Of a DNA stretch of 52,213 nt, positions 25,535 through 35,685 are shown one piece after another (within the stretch, counting starts at the first letter, position 1; each line of letters starts with the position of its first letter). A model generated the notes under the pieces. The model ran no database searches. It had not been told where the DNA came from and was given only the letters and a program-made list of their open reading frames with translations. Both the position numbers and the translations under genes were made by a program. Origin of the DNA: Verrucomicrobiales bacterium (GTDB lineage Bacteria > Verrucomicrobiota > Verrucomicrobiia > Limisphaerales > JAYPXF01); contig PBAL01000051.1 in the NCBI GenBank assembly GCA_002715965.1, positions 1 through 52,213 of the forward strand. The letters are read 5' to 3'.

Positions 25535-28500
25535 ATGCATGCTGCAACCGTTGTTCGCATTGCATCATTGTTGAGCATCGGTGGATATGGTCAATACGAA
25601 CAGCATTTTTGTCCAAGCCATGCTGGCGGGATTAAAAAAGTTTCAATAACTAACGCGGGGTCGGGGTATTTGCCCGACACGCACGGACGCGCTGATGTTA
25701 CAGGGGGGACAGGTTCCGGGGCACGCGTTCATTATACAACGGATCCTAATGGCGCAATAAGTTCTGCGACTGTAAACTTTACGGCAAAGGGCAAAGATTA
25801 TGTAGTCGGGGACTCTGTGGGAGTGGGAACCGGAACGGGACAATTGCACGTGGATGAAATAGGGTCGTTTCCACAATGTAATTTTTCTGTTTATAATGCT
25901 ACTTTGGATTCATGGATTCGATCATTAGACATGGGTGCAGTGTGTACTTTAAATCCGGTTGCTTTAGCAAATGCTGAATTGTCAAGTGTGCCTGCAATTA
26001 ATGTTACCACCGATTCTACAAGTGGAACGGTTAATTCTGTGGGCCACGTTGTTTGGGATGTTTCTACGTGCACAAGTTTGGAAAATGCGTTTAAGGACAG
26101 TACTAATTTTACCGGTGTTGAAAGTTGGGATGTGCATAAAATTGAAAACTTTATGTCGACGTTTGAAAATGCTGTTAATTTTGACGAAGACATATCTGGG
26201 TGGAAAATGCACGAAGCGGCAATGGGATATGAATCGGAACCGTTTTTGAACATGTTTAAAGGTGCAACAACGCTTTCATTAAAATATGAAAATTATGTTT
26301 CAAGAAACTATTCATCCGGTGAAAATCAATGGCTCGCGCCGCCGTGTTGGGTGTACAACAATGGTACGCAGTGGGTTGTTAACGCTTCGGAAGTTGGGCA
26401 GTCGTGTCCTAATCACGCAACTGGGTCTGCTCGTTTTACGGTGGTAGCCAATGGACCGAATTACTTTGATGGTGGAGATTGGACGCCTTTGGGTTATGAT
26501 ATTTCTGCAAAAGAAAACATTATTGCAACCGATGAGAGTATGCTTGAGAATTTGATGCGCAGCAATCTGCCAATATCATTTGTTCATCGTTACGAACTGA
26601 TTAATTTGACTTCGGGTGCTATTCCTGTTCCATTGCCACCAACCGCCTATCGAATGACTGCTCCATCTGACCCGCGGTGTCTTCAAAAAGAACATTGTTT
26701 TAATTCTATGTGCGTTATGCTTGACATGAATTATTTTGGATACTCGGTGGCACACAATGAGTTTTTTACGGGAACAAATCCTAACCGGACGTACGTTCCT
26801 GGCATGACGTATTGCGGGCCCATTTTTGGAACTGATTCTCCAATTGCGGGGGACACGACTGAAAACGACAAACCTCTTGCCCAGTTTCCGCAAGCACGCC
26901 CGGTGTCGGTTGAGTATGAACCAATGACTGGCGCGGGTGCGGTCCTTCCACTGGCCACCGAAACAAGGATGCCGTCTTGGTATTATGTTGACGGTTATTT
27001 TGGATGGCGGCAAAACGGTGCTCGTCGACCGAGTGCGCCCGGGTGTTTTAGTCGGCACGTGCCGCGCTGGATGGTGCCACCTACATGCAAGAGAGATGCC
27101 GGCGAGGGGTGTGTTAACGGGCATGAAGATGGTAACCGAATATCAACTGACGCGAATACCCGAGACTTGTTGCAAACGTACACGCTTGCAGATGCAGAAA
27201 ACATTGGATTGCAGGGGCTGTGGGTATCTGGTGGATGCAACAGCACGCCTGATGCTACTGTTACCAGCTATTATGACGATAAAAGCAGAATCAAAAAACC
27301 CGAGGTCTTTGTTTCGGAGCGTGCAGGTAAAAGTAGCAGTTTTAGTCCTGGGGCAGCAGCTACTCATCTTTGGACTAATTTGTATTACACAATTCCTGCT
27401 ACGGGATTGAACGGATTTAACCCGTGGTGCGCAACGTGGCAAAATGCAACTACTGATACCGCCAGGCTGCCGTTTCCGTCTTCGAATGAGCGTTCAGGGC
27501 TTTCGGGTCCGACGCCACAGTCTGTTATGAAAACATTGGTTTACAAACGCGACAACTTTAAAACACCGCAACAAACAGAAGTTCTCACGGATGCGCCAAT
27601 GTTTTCAGCTGATGATTCGTACGGAGGTATGTTGTACGAAAACAAACGACTGTATAAATTTACCCCGGAGGGTATGTATTCTCCTGAAATGTTTCAGGCT
27701 ACTGGTTTGCGGCAATTTTTTCACCCGTTGTTTGAATACTTTCGGCCAAACCAAACAGAAAACACGCTAAATAATCCCAATCTTGAAAATGTTTCATTTA
27801 GTACCTCGTCGGCACCGTCGGAAACCTATTTTGGTTGCGACAATACTACGTACGCTACCGATTATCATACTCCATCGGGGAATTGTATGACGGAGGCAAA
27901 TCAGAAACCCGGGTCCGCTTTTTCCGCCATTAATCCCGTGCCATTTGGTGCATCGTTTATTAACATTGAACAAGCAATGAAGAAATGGGTTGATCAGTAT
28001 ACTTCACACCCTTCTCCTCCTTCTCCACCGACGCATACCCTTCCTGCGCCACTTCCGGGAACGTTTAATTGTGGATTTGCTCAAGAAGAGGAAAAGTCCG
28101 GTGGGTGCTGTGTGTGTGCAATTTTAGGCGAGGCAGAGATACAAAATACTCTTGACTACCCGTGCTCGTTAAGCGACTTTACGACTGCATACGATCAACA
28201 GCAACTACTTAAAAACCCAGCTGGAACTATATGGAAGAACCTGCCGCCAAATGAACGAGTTCAAAAATTGCGTCCTGCAATACTAAATCTGATGGGCCAC
28301 AACAGCAATCCGGCTCCTTATTTTCACCGGGCCAAAAGAGGAACTGCCAAATTTAACAAGTTTTGGCTGTCTCAATCCTCAACATACTGCACTGACTCAT
28401 GGGCTAAGACGTGCGGCACGCAATGCTTGGGCCCACACAGAACTAAAACATATAAAATGGTGACCAATTTATGGAAAGACAAGTTTTATGAAGTGAAAAA

Positions 28501-31495
28501 CGCGTATCAGGCCGAAATAACTTCTGTTGAAAAGGCCGGAAATTGGTTTCTGCCCCCTGACGTTTGTTACATTGCGTGCAATTGGGCCGACCCGAACTCT
28601 GAACGTAAAAAATGCGCCGAGCAATGTTACATGTATTGGTACCGATATCTAATAACGCCGTACGACGTAGTTGCCAATTTTGCAAAAACGTGGCCGCACC
28701 GAAAGGTGGGATCCAATACTGGCGGCATTCAGTTTGGGTTTGCCAACCCTGAAAATTACATGGAGGCTATTTTTTCTGTGAACAAAGGGCTTCTTGACAA
28801 AACAGGGCGGTTTATGACTTCGGAGGAACGCACAACGCCGCGTTCAGTGGACACAACTGCCGATACTGACGTCAAAATGCACAAACATGTTCGTACTGCG
28901 TTGTTGTCGTTGTACACGCCCAAAAATACAAAGCAGGCTACCAAGGATTTGCTGGAGACTACGGTAGATGAGAGTATGTGCGATTTGAGTGTATGCGACA
29001 TTGCTGATTCAGAATCGTGGATGATCCCACTGAATGAGCGCAAGGATTTTGAATTTTTATTTGTCGGGTTTGGGGTGCTGTTTAACCCAAAGCAATCGGT
29101 GTCTCCGTTTCGGTGTGTTCCAAAGAATTTTGCCCAAGCGCATTTGTTTAAATACACGGCTGCTCAACTTGACGGCAGCGGGCAGACCATGTACCCAAAC
29201 GAAGACACGCCAGACTGGTACAGCCGCGAATTTTTGACAAGTTTGTACAGCGGGACCGTTGCTAATATTTCAGGGTGGTCTACCACATTTACACAGAAAC
29301 TTGGCGTTTTTGCAGTGCCTACGCAAGTTAGCAATTCGTACAAAAAGCAAATGGCGGATTATTCCAAAGTGACGCCTATTGTAAAACAGCATACCACGGG
29401 GGTGCATTACCGTCCTGTTTTGCGCGATGCGGGTTTTAGCGGTCGGTACCATGACGCCAACGCCAATCCGTGCGATTGTTCCCGCAACCGCATTGTGCTT
29501 CGGGAGGGGGATGTCCCTCCCGGCCTTACAACGGAAATGTATCCTGAGGTGGATGCAAATCCCGACGTGTTTCAAGTGGTGCAATTTGGATTTTCCTGGT
29601 ATGCTCCCCCCGATGAGAACGCGCCGATGTACGGGTTGTATCTCGGCTCTACGTCGCAAGATGTTGAACTTGTTGAACGGGATTTCCTTGACGTTCCTGA
29701 TCCAGATACTGGCCAGCGCCCGTTGTCGGATACGGCAACGTGGGCTCGGTGGCTGCAACCGCAGGCGCCCACATTGCCGTATGCCCCGTATACGCAATAC
29801 AAACACGTTGCAGGAGATCTTACTACTTGTTCTGATCCAAACGATTCAGAGTGCACTGGTCTTGCAAACCACACGTTTGCGTCAGAATGGGCTGTTACTA
29901 TTCCTTACTCGTGCGCACGGTACCCGTTTGGGCGACTTCACCGGAACGCAATGCACCCTGATGTTCGGACCGCGCTTTACGGCGACCAGCCGGTTGGTAC
30001 ACACAAATCATTTCTCAAGGAGCCGACTAACGGGCATTCTTCCGTAAATCAAGGGTATTGCGAGAAGCTGTTGTTTCAGGACAATCAAGATCGTGGGTAT
30101 CGATTTTGCCCCAATGATATTATGAGCGCTGAAGCCCGGCGCAAGTTTTGTGCCACTAATTTGCTGGCGACGCATTTTCTGACGGGCGTTATGATTAAAA
30201 ACCGCCCGTTTTCAAGTCGGTGCAGCGTGGATCATCAAATGTGCTTGCTGGTTCCCGGGTACACTGCACCTGGGAGCAACAGCAACAGTCCTGGCAGCAT
30301 TGGTGCGCATACATCCCCCAGCGGTGATGTGACTGGATACGATTTGACAAATTACACACTGCTTGTGACACCGTGGAATTTTACGTATTCGCAATTCATT
30401 CTTCGCGATGTTCACAAAAGCTTACAAGCCACACCTGACCCCGAATCGCCGTTTTTAATCAAGCTTCCGAGCAAGCATACCAAAGATGACCTTGAGCCGT
30501 TAAATTACACTTCAAGCATTGACAGAAACGCGTTTGCGTTTCACGACACAACCGATTTGTTTCATTTGTTGAGCAATTTGGACGGATTTATTGATACTAA
30601 ATGCCGCACTGAGCTCGACAAAGTTGAGTGCGTTGTGGATCATGTTGATACCTACATTGACACAATGTTGTTGAGCAACCCCTGCGGCGACTCGCTGTAC
30701 AAGTTGCCTGCGCTAACCAACGGCAACGCGGAGTCGACGGTATGCGCGCCAATATCGGAGCTTTTTCCGCCTAATCCTGAAATTGGTGCCATGGTTGTGC
30801 AAGATGGCATGACGGTGCGGTCCGCATCGCGCAACCACCCTCTTCAGTTTAAAGGGCCAATTGGGCAGGCCGTGTCCACGTGCACTCGTTTTGAAGTTGT
30901 TGCTTCTCGGTTTTCTGCTACATTTAACGCAGACCAACGTGAGTGTCAGCCGTCTGTATTGGATTCCGCGTTATTGGCACCTGTTGTGTTCAAGGGCGAC
31001 GATGTGACCGGCGCGACAATCAATGTGACCGCACAAACTACCTCGGCACCCGTACTTATGCTCGGAGAAACGCTTGAGGGAACTAGCGTGCACGAGATGA
31101 AGGCAACTGGTTCTCGTTTGACGGTTAATGGGGATTTTGCGTACGATTTTGGAATTTCTCGAGCCGGTGGTAACATATCACTCGAATGTTCCGACGGCGA
31201 TTGCGTTGCGGTGTTGCTGCCATCGGATGCTGTCGAACTCGAGGTAAAATCTGCAATTACGGGCGTGCGGTGCGAAGATGGAACGTTTAGCCCCGAGTTG
31301 CATCCGGTGGGCACTGAATGCATGACTATCAATGTGTCGGCATACGTTGGGTTGTTTGGATCGGCGTTTGAACAGCGAATGTTTGCAGTGTCAAATGCTG
31401 GTGCATACGAATCGTACATTGTTTTAAGCGTTGGGTGTGCGTTAATTTTAGTCATTTTACTCGTGGCACTAAAGCGTCGTCACGATAGGCTGTAA
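25535..31495 (+). CDS. Giant surface glycoprotein, 1986 aa
   Basis: The largest gene in the window. The N-terminus is a probable signal peptide and the C-terminus has one membrane helix (YIVLSVGCALILVILLVAL) with a short basic tail (KRRHDRL), so nearly all of it faces outside. Residues about 38-105 have Gly-rich repeats of the GSGYLPDT/GGTGSGA type known from phage and algal-virus fibres. Residues 170-225 match BspA-like DUF285 repeats (WDVSTCTSLENAF, SWDVHKIENFMSTF, DISGW). Near 820-842 is a Pro-rich linker (SPPSPPTHTLPAP), followed by Cys-rich domains and many Asn-glycosylation sites. It probably serves attachment or membrane fusion; no fusion loop is identified. Confidence 0.75.
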   Translation: MHAATVVRIASLLSIGGYGQYEQHFCPSHAGGIKKVSITNAGSGYLPDTHGRADVTGGTGSGARVHYTTDPNGAISSATVNFTAKGKDYVVGDSVGVGTGTGQLHVDEIGSFPQCNFSVYNATLDSWIRSLDMGAVCTLNPVALANAELSSVPAINVTTDSTSGTVNSVGHVVWDVSTCTSLENAFKDSTNFTGVESWDVHKIENFMSTFENAVNFDEDISGWKMHEAAMGYESEPFLNMFKGATTLSLKYENYVSRNYSSGENQWLAPPCWVYNNGTQWVVNASEVGQSCPNHATGSARFTVVANGPNYFDGGDWTPLGYDISAKENIIATDESMLENLMRSNLPISFVHRYELINLTSGAIPVPLPPTAYRMTAPSDPRCLQKEHCFNSMCVMLDMNYFGYSVAHNEFFTGTNPNRTYVPGMTYCGPIFGTDSPIAGDTTENDKPLAQFPQARPVSVEYEPMTGAGAVLPLATETRMPSWYYVDGYFGWRQNGARRPSAPGCFSRHVPRWMVPPTCKRDAGEGCVNGHEDGNRISTDANTRDLLQTYTLADAENIGLQGLWVSGGCNSTPDATVTSYYDDKSRIKKPEVFVSERAGKSSSFSPGAAATHLWTNLYYTIPATGLNGFNPWCATWQNATTDTARLPFPSSNERSGLSGPTPQSVMKTLVYKRDNFKTPQQTEVLTDAPMFSADDSYGGMLYENKRLYKFTPEGMYSPEMFQATGLRQFFHPLFEYFRPNQTENTLNNPNLENVSFSTSSAPSETYFGCDNTTYATDYHTPSGNCMTEANQKPGSAFSAINPVPFGASFINIEQAMKKWVDQYTSHPSPPSPPTHTLPAPLPGTFNCGFAQEEEKSGGCCVCAILGEAEIQNTLDYPCSLSDFTTAYDQQQLLKNPAGTIWKNLPPNERVQKLRPAILNLMGHNSNPAPYFHRAKRGTAKFNKFWLSQSSTYCTDSWAKTCGTQCLGPHRTKTYKMVTNLWKDKFYEVKNAYQAEITSVEKAGNWFLPPDVCYIACNWADPNSERKKCAEQCYMYWYRYLITPYDVVANFAKTWPHRKVGSNTGGIQFGFANPENYMEAIFSVNKGLLDKTGRFMTSEERTTPRSVDTTADTDVKMHKHVRTALLSLYTPKNTKQATKDLLETTVDESMCDLSVCDIADSESWMIPLNERKDFEFLFVGFGVLFNPKQSVSPFRCVPKNFAQAHLFKYTAAQLDGSGQTMYPNEDTPDWYSREFLTSLYSGTVANISGWSTTFTQKLGVFAVPTQVSNSYKKQMADYSKVTPIVKQHTTGVHYRPVLRDAGFSGRYHDANANPCDCSRNRIVLREGDVPPGLTTEMYPEVDANPDVFQVVQFGFSWYAPPDENAPMYGLYLGSTSQDVELVERDFLDVPDPDTGQRPLSDTATWARWLQPQAPTLPYAPYTQYKHVAGDLTTCSDPNDSECTGLANHTFASEWAVTIPYSCARYPFGRLHRNAMHPDVRTALYGDQPVGTHKSFLKEPTNGHSSVNQGYCEKLLFQDNQDRGYRFCPNDIMSAEARRKFCATNLLATHFLTGVMIKNRPFSSRCSVDHQMCLLVPGYTAPGSNSNSPGSIGAHTSPSGDVTGYDLTNYTLLVTPWNFTYSQFILRDVHKSLQATPDPESPFLIKLPSKHTKDDLEPLNYTSSIDRNAFAFHDTTDLFHLLSNLDGFIDTKCRTELDKVECVVDHVDTYIDTMLLSNPCGDSLYKLPALTNGNAESTVCAPISELFPPNPEIGAMVVQDGMTVRSASRNHPLQFKGPIGQAVSTCTRFEVVASRFSATFNADQRECQPSVLDSALLAPVVFKGDDVTGATINVTAQTTSAPVLMLGETLEGTSVHEMKATGSRLTVNGDFAYDFGISRAGGNISLECSDGDCVAVLLPSDAVELEVKSAITGVRCEDGTFSPELHPVGTECMTINVSAYVGLFGSAFEQRMFAVSNAGAYESYIVLSVGCALILVILLVALKRRHDRL

Positions 31496-31550
31496 CGCAG
31501 TGCAATGATTTGCAACTGCGAATTAGTAGTTGTGAGGTTGGAAACTAAAC

Positions 31551-31557
31551 TATAACC
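31551..31557 (+). promoter_or_regulatory. TATA-like box before the histone gene
   Basis: TATAACC begins 34 bases before the ATG at 31585, the usual spacing. Confidence 0.45.
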
Positions 31558-31584
31558 CATTCTTGTTATTGTTGCAGTATAACC

Positions 31585-32067
31585 ATGGCCCGTCCAACCC
31601 AACTTCCTGTTGCCAAGTCTTCCGAGCAAGACAAAAAAAAGTCACGAAAGCCACGAAAGCCTACCCGCTTTAAACCTGAAACAAGGGCAAAGCGAGAAAT
31701 TCGGAAACAGCAAAACAGTCAAAAAAGTCTGTTGAAAAAGGTTCCGTTTGAACGAGCTGTCCGTGAAGCGGTTCAAAACAATGAAGGACCTTCAGGGACT
31801 TGTTACCGCATGACAAAGGGTGCTTTTGCTATTTTGCGTGCAGTTTCGCAGGATGTGCTCACAGATTTGATGACAGCAACAGAGATTATACGGCAAAAAC
31901 AAGGCACAACAAAATCGATTCTGCCTGAGCAAATGGAAATTGCACGGGGGTTGATTCATGTCAAGTGCCTCAGCAATACGCAGTTGCCAATGCACATTTC
32001 TCTTGGTCAGCGGCGTGCAAACAAGGAAAAGAAGAAAAGTGTTGTTTCTGTTCAGTCAACTGTTTAA
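31585..32067 (+). CDS. Histone H3-like protein, 160 aa
   Basis: Residues 25-63 follow the N-helix and first helix of histone H3 closely: KPTRFKPETRAKREIRK matches the KPHRYRPGTVALREIRR region and LLKKVPFERAVREAV the LIRKLPFQRLVREI region. The long central helix (AFAILRAVSQDVLTDLM, 80-96) and the last helix (ILPEQMEIARGLIH, 112-125) complete a histone fold. The Lys/Arg-rich tail starts MARPTQ, near the MARTKQ of H3, but Lys4 is replaced. A 35-residue C-terminal extension is unusual. It probably packs viral DNA or alters host chromatin. The only histone gene recognised in this window. Confidence 0.88.
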   Translation: MARPTQLPVAKSSEQDKKKSRKPRKPTRFKPETRAKREIRKQQNSQKSLLKKVPFERAVREAVQNNEGPSGTCYRMTKGAFAILRAVSQDVLTDLMTATEIIRQKQGTTKSILPEQMEIARGLIHVKCLSNTQLPMHISLGQRRANKEKKKSVVSVQSTV

Positions 32068-32074
32068 ATATATG
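32068..32074 (+). promoter_or_regulatory. TATA-like box between histone and next gene
   Basis: ATATATG directly follows the histone stop and begins 42 bases before the ATG at 32110, slightly farther than usual. Confidence 0.4.
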
Positions 32075-32109
32075 TAAATTACATTTGCTTAATTCATACT
32101 TTTAAAACA

Positions 32110-32679
32110 ATGCTTCCGTTTGCCGGAAACCTGACAGCGGCTTTAATAGCTCTGGATGTTGCTCAAATGGCACAAAAAGAAACTGTGTTTAGTGACCCTT
32201 CTCTTGTAAATGTGCACGACAAAGTGTTTTCGGTTTCAAACACGCTTCCGTGCTACATTGGCCAGTGTGCTAATGATACGCGGAAACTCTTCAGCAAGAA
32301 AGAACTCAAGCACATGCTTCTCTTTGAACAACCCAAACAATTTGGAGTGGACATAGACACCCTTCACCCCCGCCTACAAGCGTATTTTGTGTCATGCCGT
32401 GGAGCACTGTTGGATGTGTTTCAGTTATCAGATAAAATGCGACTAAACTCCGATCTAACAAGATGGACCTCCGAGATAGCGCAGCGGTGTGGGGTGAGCG
32501 AAGATATTGAGAAAGCTATTCAATCGTGCAAAGCCGCTAAAGACGTGGAAACTGTTTTGTCATTCCGAATTTCGTATTTATTGGAAGATGTCGAAATGTT
32601 TAAAGTTGCCGCAGAATCAAAAATTCGGAACAATGCAATTTCTGACGGTTCGGGTGGGTTTGGGGGAGGGCAAAGATAG
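32110..32679 (+). CDS. Hypothetical helical protein, 189 aa
   Basis: The ATG at 32110 follows the histone gene by 42 bases. The protein is soluble and helical (LTAALIALDVAQMAQ, LQAYFVSCRGALLDVFQL) with a Gly-rich end (GSGGFGGGQR). It has four or five cysteines and no recognised domain. Its place after the histone gene hints at related timing, not function. Confidence 0.6.
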   Translation: MLPFAGNLTAALIALDVAQMAQKETVFSDPSLVNVHDKVFSVSNTLPCYIGQCANDTRKLFSKKELKHMLLFEQPKQFGVDIDTLHPRLQAYFVSCRGALLDVFQLSDKMRLNSDLTRWTSEIAQRCGVSEDIEKAIQSCKAAKDVETVLSFRISYLLEDVEMFKVAAESKIRNNAISDGSGGFGGGQR

Positions 32680-32839
32680 CTGTATTTTATTGTTTGCATT
32701 TTTTATTTAGCGCGTGCTGCAATTACACCGTACGCATCTCTAGTCGACCGTAGGCCTCTTTGGTCAAGTTCAAACAATCAGTAAAAATAAAAAAAATAAC
32801 ATTCATTTGCCTGTGCAATGCACTTGAAAGAAAAAAATG

Positions 32840-33205
32840 TCAAAAACGCCGGGGCGTACGCCCTGACCACAAAACAATAACAAATACAAACATGCATGCA
32901 ATTGCAATTAACCCAACGCGTTGCGCGTTTGACATTAATGCACGTCGTGATTGCGATCGCGGTTGTTTTATTTTTTCTACCGCCGGCCAAACATAAAAGA
33001 CCACTTCATTGTCATGTATCCGAAGATCACAAACAACAGACAATGTTGAATTAATGTCCGCTGCAAATGAGCCAATGTCTGACATTTCCGACGAAAACCG
33101 CAACCCGGCAATTGCTGGGCCCGATACTTCAATAACGGTTATTCCACAGTTTGCATACTGTGCTTCAACAAACGCTTCTACGTCATTAAAAGTTGGTGGC
33201 GACAT
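32840..33205 (-). CDS. Tail-anchored membrane protein, 121 aa
   Basis: An 80-residue soluble N-terminal domain of strands (ITVIEVSGPAIAGLRF, NEVVFYVW) is followed by a basic stretch (KQPRSQSRRAL) and a single membrane helix (VGLIAIACMFVFVIVLW) near the end, then a short basic tail. That is the layout of a tail-anchored protein. The start codon lies five bases past the stop of the 824-residue gene, so the two are probably cotranscribed. Family unknown. Confidence 0.65.
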   Translation of the reverse strand: MSPPTFNDVEAFVEAQYANCGITVIEVSGPAIAGLRFSSEMSDIGSFAADINSTLSVVCDLRIHDNEVVFYVWPAVEKIKQPRSQSRRALMSNAQRVGLIAIACMFVFVIVLWSGRTPRRF

Positions 33206-33210
33206 ACACT

Positions 33211-35685
33211 TTACTTTATTTTGAAAGATTTGCGGTCATGACGAATATACCGACGTCCACCTCTTGACACCGATCGTTCACGCACCGCAACAATGTCGCA
33301 TGTTTCAAATCCATCAAACCGCGGCCAATGCACATGGCACGCAAAAAACTCCGATGGCTTGCCGTATTTAAGGGCAGAAAAACTCCGCAAGCCAGATGTA
33401 CTTGAACATGCGTAGCATTCCTGGTGAATATTAAACGGATTAGGCCGTTTAGCGCACATTGCGCAGACTGGATACAACCCGATGTAAGTGTAAGAGTCAG
33501 TTGGGATACCACAACAAGTACACATTAAAATCCACACCGGCTCCGTTTCTATCCGTGCTCTGGCTCGTATGGCAAGCCCTACCATATTAACACTAGAAAT
33601 GCCCCAAGTTTGATGGCATGCATTGCATCGCAAGCCATTGCCAATTGGAAAAGAAACCCGAACTCCAATTGTACCACGGCTCAATCCAGAAATCGTACTT
33701 TTTGCCCGCCAAGTTCCACAAGCTCTGCAAATCATAACCATGTACATTGAACTTTTGTTGCGTTCGATTGAAATCGCTTGCTGACGCAATCGTATCTGTG
33801 GAGTTAATGGAACAAATGCCACGGTATCACGCACGGTCATACCATGCACAATCACTTGAAAAATAGATTTGTTGACTGGAGACAGTGCGGTGTACGCACG
33901 ACGAACATCTGTGTCGGTTCTAGCATTGGCCATGTCAAGAAACGACATTCCACCAATTGCTACCAGCGTCCCAACAGGATTCAGTACAGCCCGTGCGTTA
34001 ACCGCCGCTTTGTACACCGAGGCAATTTTAGAGGCAGGCAAGATTGTTTGACACGCAGTCGTAATCTTTTTTCGGCCACCAAGTTGCGCCTGTAAACTTG
34101 CAAACAAAACAAACTGATTCCGGTTCACCAGTGGCGTCAAAGTCAAAAACCGACCCGGTCGCAAACCCCGGCGAAGAATATCACCCGCAGCACAGACTGC
34201 CGTTCCATGATCAGTGTACCTAGGATGGACGCACGCCCACTGCCATTGCAATGGCGACATTTGACTTGCGGCATAGACAAACTCGCTGACCAAAACGTAA
34301 TACTCATGCGAAGCCCGCGGAACTTGACAAAACCAGTCTAATATTTCAATTGCCGTCTTGGAATGCAACGCTCGGCGAGTTTCCAAAGGCGCGATATGCA
34401 AACAGTGTGGATACGCCCCAGTCAAAGAAGCGAACAAAATGCGCGCTACCAACGGTTTGCATTCTGGGGTATTTGCACACCGAATTAATTGGCTCTGGAC
34501 GTACCGCATGCTTCCCGGAAACGGCATCCCCTTTTGCAACATGCGCATTAAGCACGCAGAAGATGCATTTCGCTTTGAAAGTAATTGATCAACGGCAACA
34601 AGCGTAGCACAAAAATCGGCATCCGGGAGACTTTCCGGTACCAGTCCTAATCGATACGCCATAAACACATCTTTTTGTCCGGATTCAATCATAGGAATGT
34701 GAGCATCTATAACAACACCAACCATAGCAGCAATACCGTACGGCAGCACCTGCAAGGAGTGCAATGCTGTAATCATCGCATTAACTCGATGTTCAGCGAC
34801 AGCGTCCACAGCCGTATCAGGCATAGTTGCTGCATATGCTGCAAACGTCGGCGAAAACACCATCCCCATTTTTTTCGAAACGGCTGAAAAAATGCAATGA
34901 AGCCGGGTAATGCAAACATGATATCGATTGACTGTACTAGCTGGGGTCAAAAAAAAAAAATCCTGTCGACCCCCGTACACCGCCACGCTTTGATCAATTA
35001 CCCATACTTTTCTGTATGGATCATAAACCTTTTTCATGCCAATAGGTGCACCACATATGTGAACCCCACCAGAAATAATATGCATGTCATCCGGCGTAAC
35101 GGCACAAAAAGCAGACCGGTAGCCACCAATGCAATTCGCCTTGTTTTGAAACGGTGGCAGCAATCCAACCGGAACCTTAACATTGTTGTTCCGATGATGC
35201 GTCACTATCATTGCCAATCGATGTCTCAAACACAACAAACACTCCGTATTAGATTCGTGATGCCCGGGACCGCGATACACCCCCAACGGCCCCGTCGGAT
35301 GCCCCGGAATAAAATTGGCCTGGCAATCATCTCCCCGAGAACAGTCTGGAACGCCCGGACGACCAAACACCAACTCGCGGTTGTCATCTTCAACTGTTGC
35401 AATTGGGATGTGCATCGGACCAGTAACTGTAACCGTTGGAACACCAAGATGCTTTAATGCAGCAACAGTGTCGTCATTAGCTTTAATCGTCTCAGAACAA
35501 AGAGATATCGTACCCGATACAAGGTCGTCCACATTTCCCGAAAGCAAGTATTTAGCAACGCACAACTGTGTGGTTGGTTCACGCTCCTTGCCTCTAATGG
35601 CAAACACAGAAGACATTTCATCAATTGCAACGGAATTAATCAAATCCGCGTCGGCATCAGATGCCTCGTTGCTTAAATCGGCCAT
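33211..35685 (-). CDS. Large Cys-rich protein, 824 aa
   Basis: The start is ATG 35685 (MADLSNEASD). The first 30 residues are acidic. Near 105-155 is a distinctive Cys block: PDCSRGDDCQANFIPGHPTG, then ECLLCLRHR, which looks like a metal-binding knuckle. The long middle is helical. The last 190 residues carry at least five CxxC pairs (CRAC, CNAC, CTCC, CAMC, CYAC), typical of several zinc ribbons, and end in a basic tail (RRYIRHDRKSFKIK). A transcription or nucleic-acid function fits; I cannot name the family. Its strand and size differ from a portal protein. Confidence 0.65.
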   Translation of the reverse strand: MADLSNEASDADADLINSVAIDEMSSVFAIRGKEREPTTQLCVAKYLLSGNVDDLVSGTISLCSETIKANDDTVAALKHLGVPTVTVTGPMHIPIATVEDDNRELVFGRPGVPDCSRGDDCQANFIPGHPTGPLGVYRGPGHHESNTECLLCLRHRLAMIVTHHRNNNVKVPVGLLPPFQNKANCIGGYRSAFCAVTPDDMHIISGGVHICGAPIGMKKVYDPYRKVWVIDQSVAVYGGRQDFFFLTPASTVNRYHVCITRLHCIFSAVSKKMGMVFSPTFAAYAATMPDTAVDAVAEHRVNAMITALHSLQVLPYGIAAMVGVVIDAHIPMIESGQKDVFMAYRLGLVPESLPDADFCATLVAVDQLLSKRNASSACLMRMLQKGMPFPGSMRYVQSQLIRCANTPECKPLVARILFASLTGAYPHCLHIAPLETRRALHSKTAIEILDWFCQVPRASHEYYVLVSEFVYAASQMSPLQWQWACVHPRYTDHGTAVCAAGDILRRGLRPGRFLTLTPLVNRNQFVLFASLQAQLGGRKKITTACQTILPASKIASVYKAAVNARAVLNPVGTLVAIGGMSFLDMANARTDTDVRRAYTALSPVNKSIFQVIVHGMTVRDTVAFVPLTPQIRLRQQAISIERNKSSMYMVMICRACGTWRAKSTISGLSRGTIGVRVSFPIGNGLRCNACHQTWGISSVNMVGLAIRARARIETEPVWILMCTCCGIPTDSYTYIGLYPVCAMCAKRPNPFNIHQECYACSSTSGLRSFSALKYGKPSEFFACHVHWPRFDGFETCDIVAVRERSVSRGGRRYIRHDRKSFKIK

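Noticed and set aside
31532..31577. Possible 46-base intron (GTGAGG...TTGCAG) just before the histone ATG
   Set aside because: The same stretch contains the TATAACC box at the usual 34-base spacing, so it is more simply a promoter.
32760..32996. Small plus-strand frame between the histone region and the Cys-rich gene
   Set aside because: It starts at a GTG, has no promoter box at the usual spacing and overlaps the tail-anchored protein gene.
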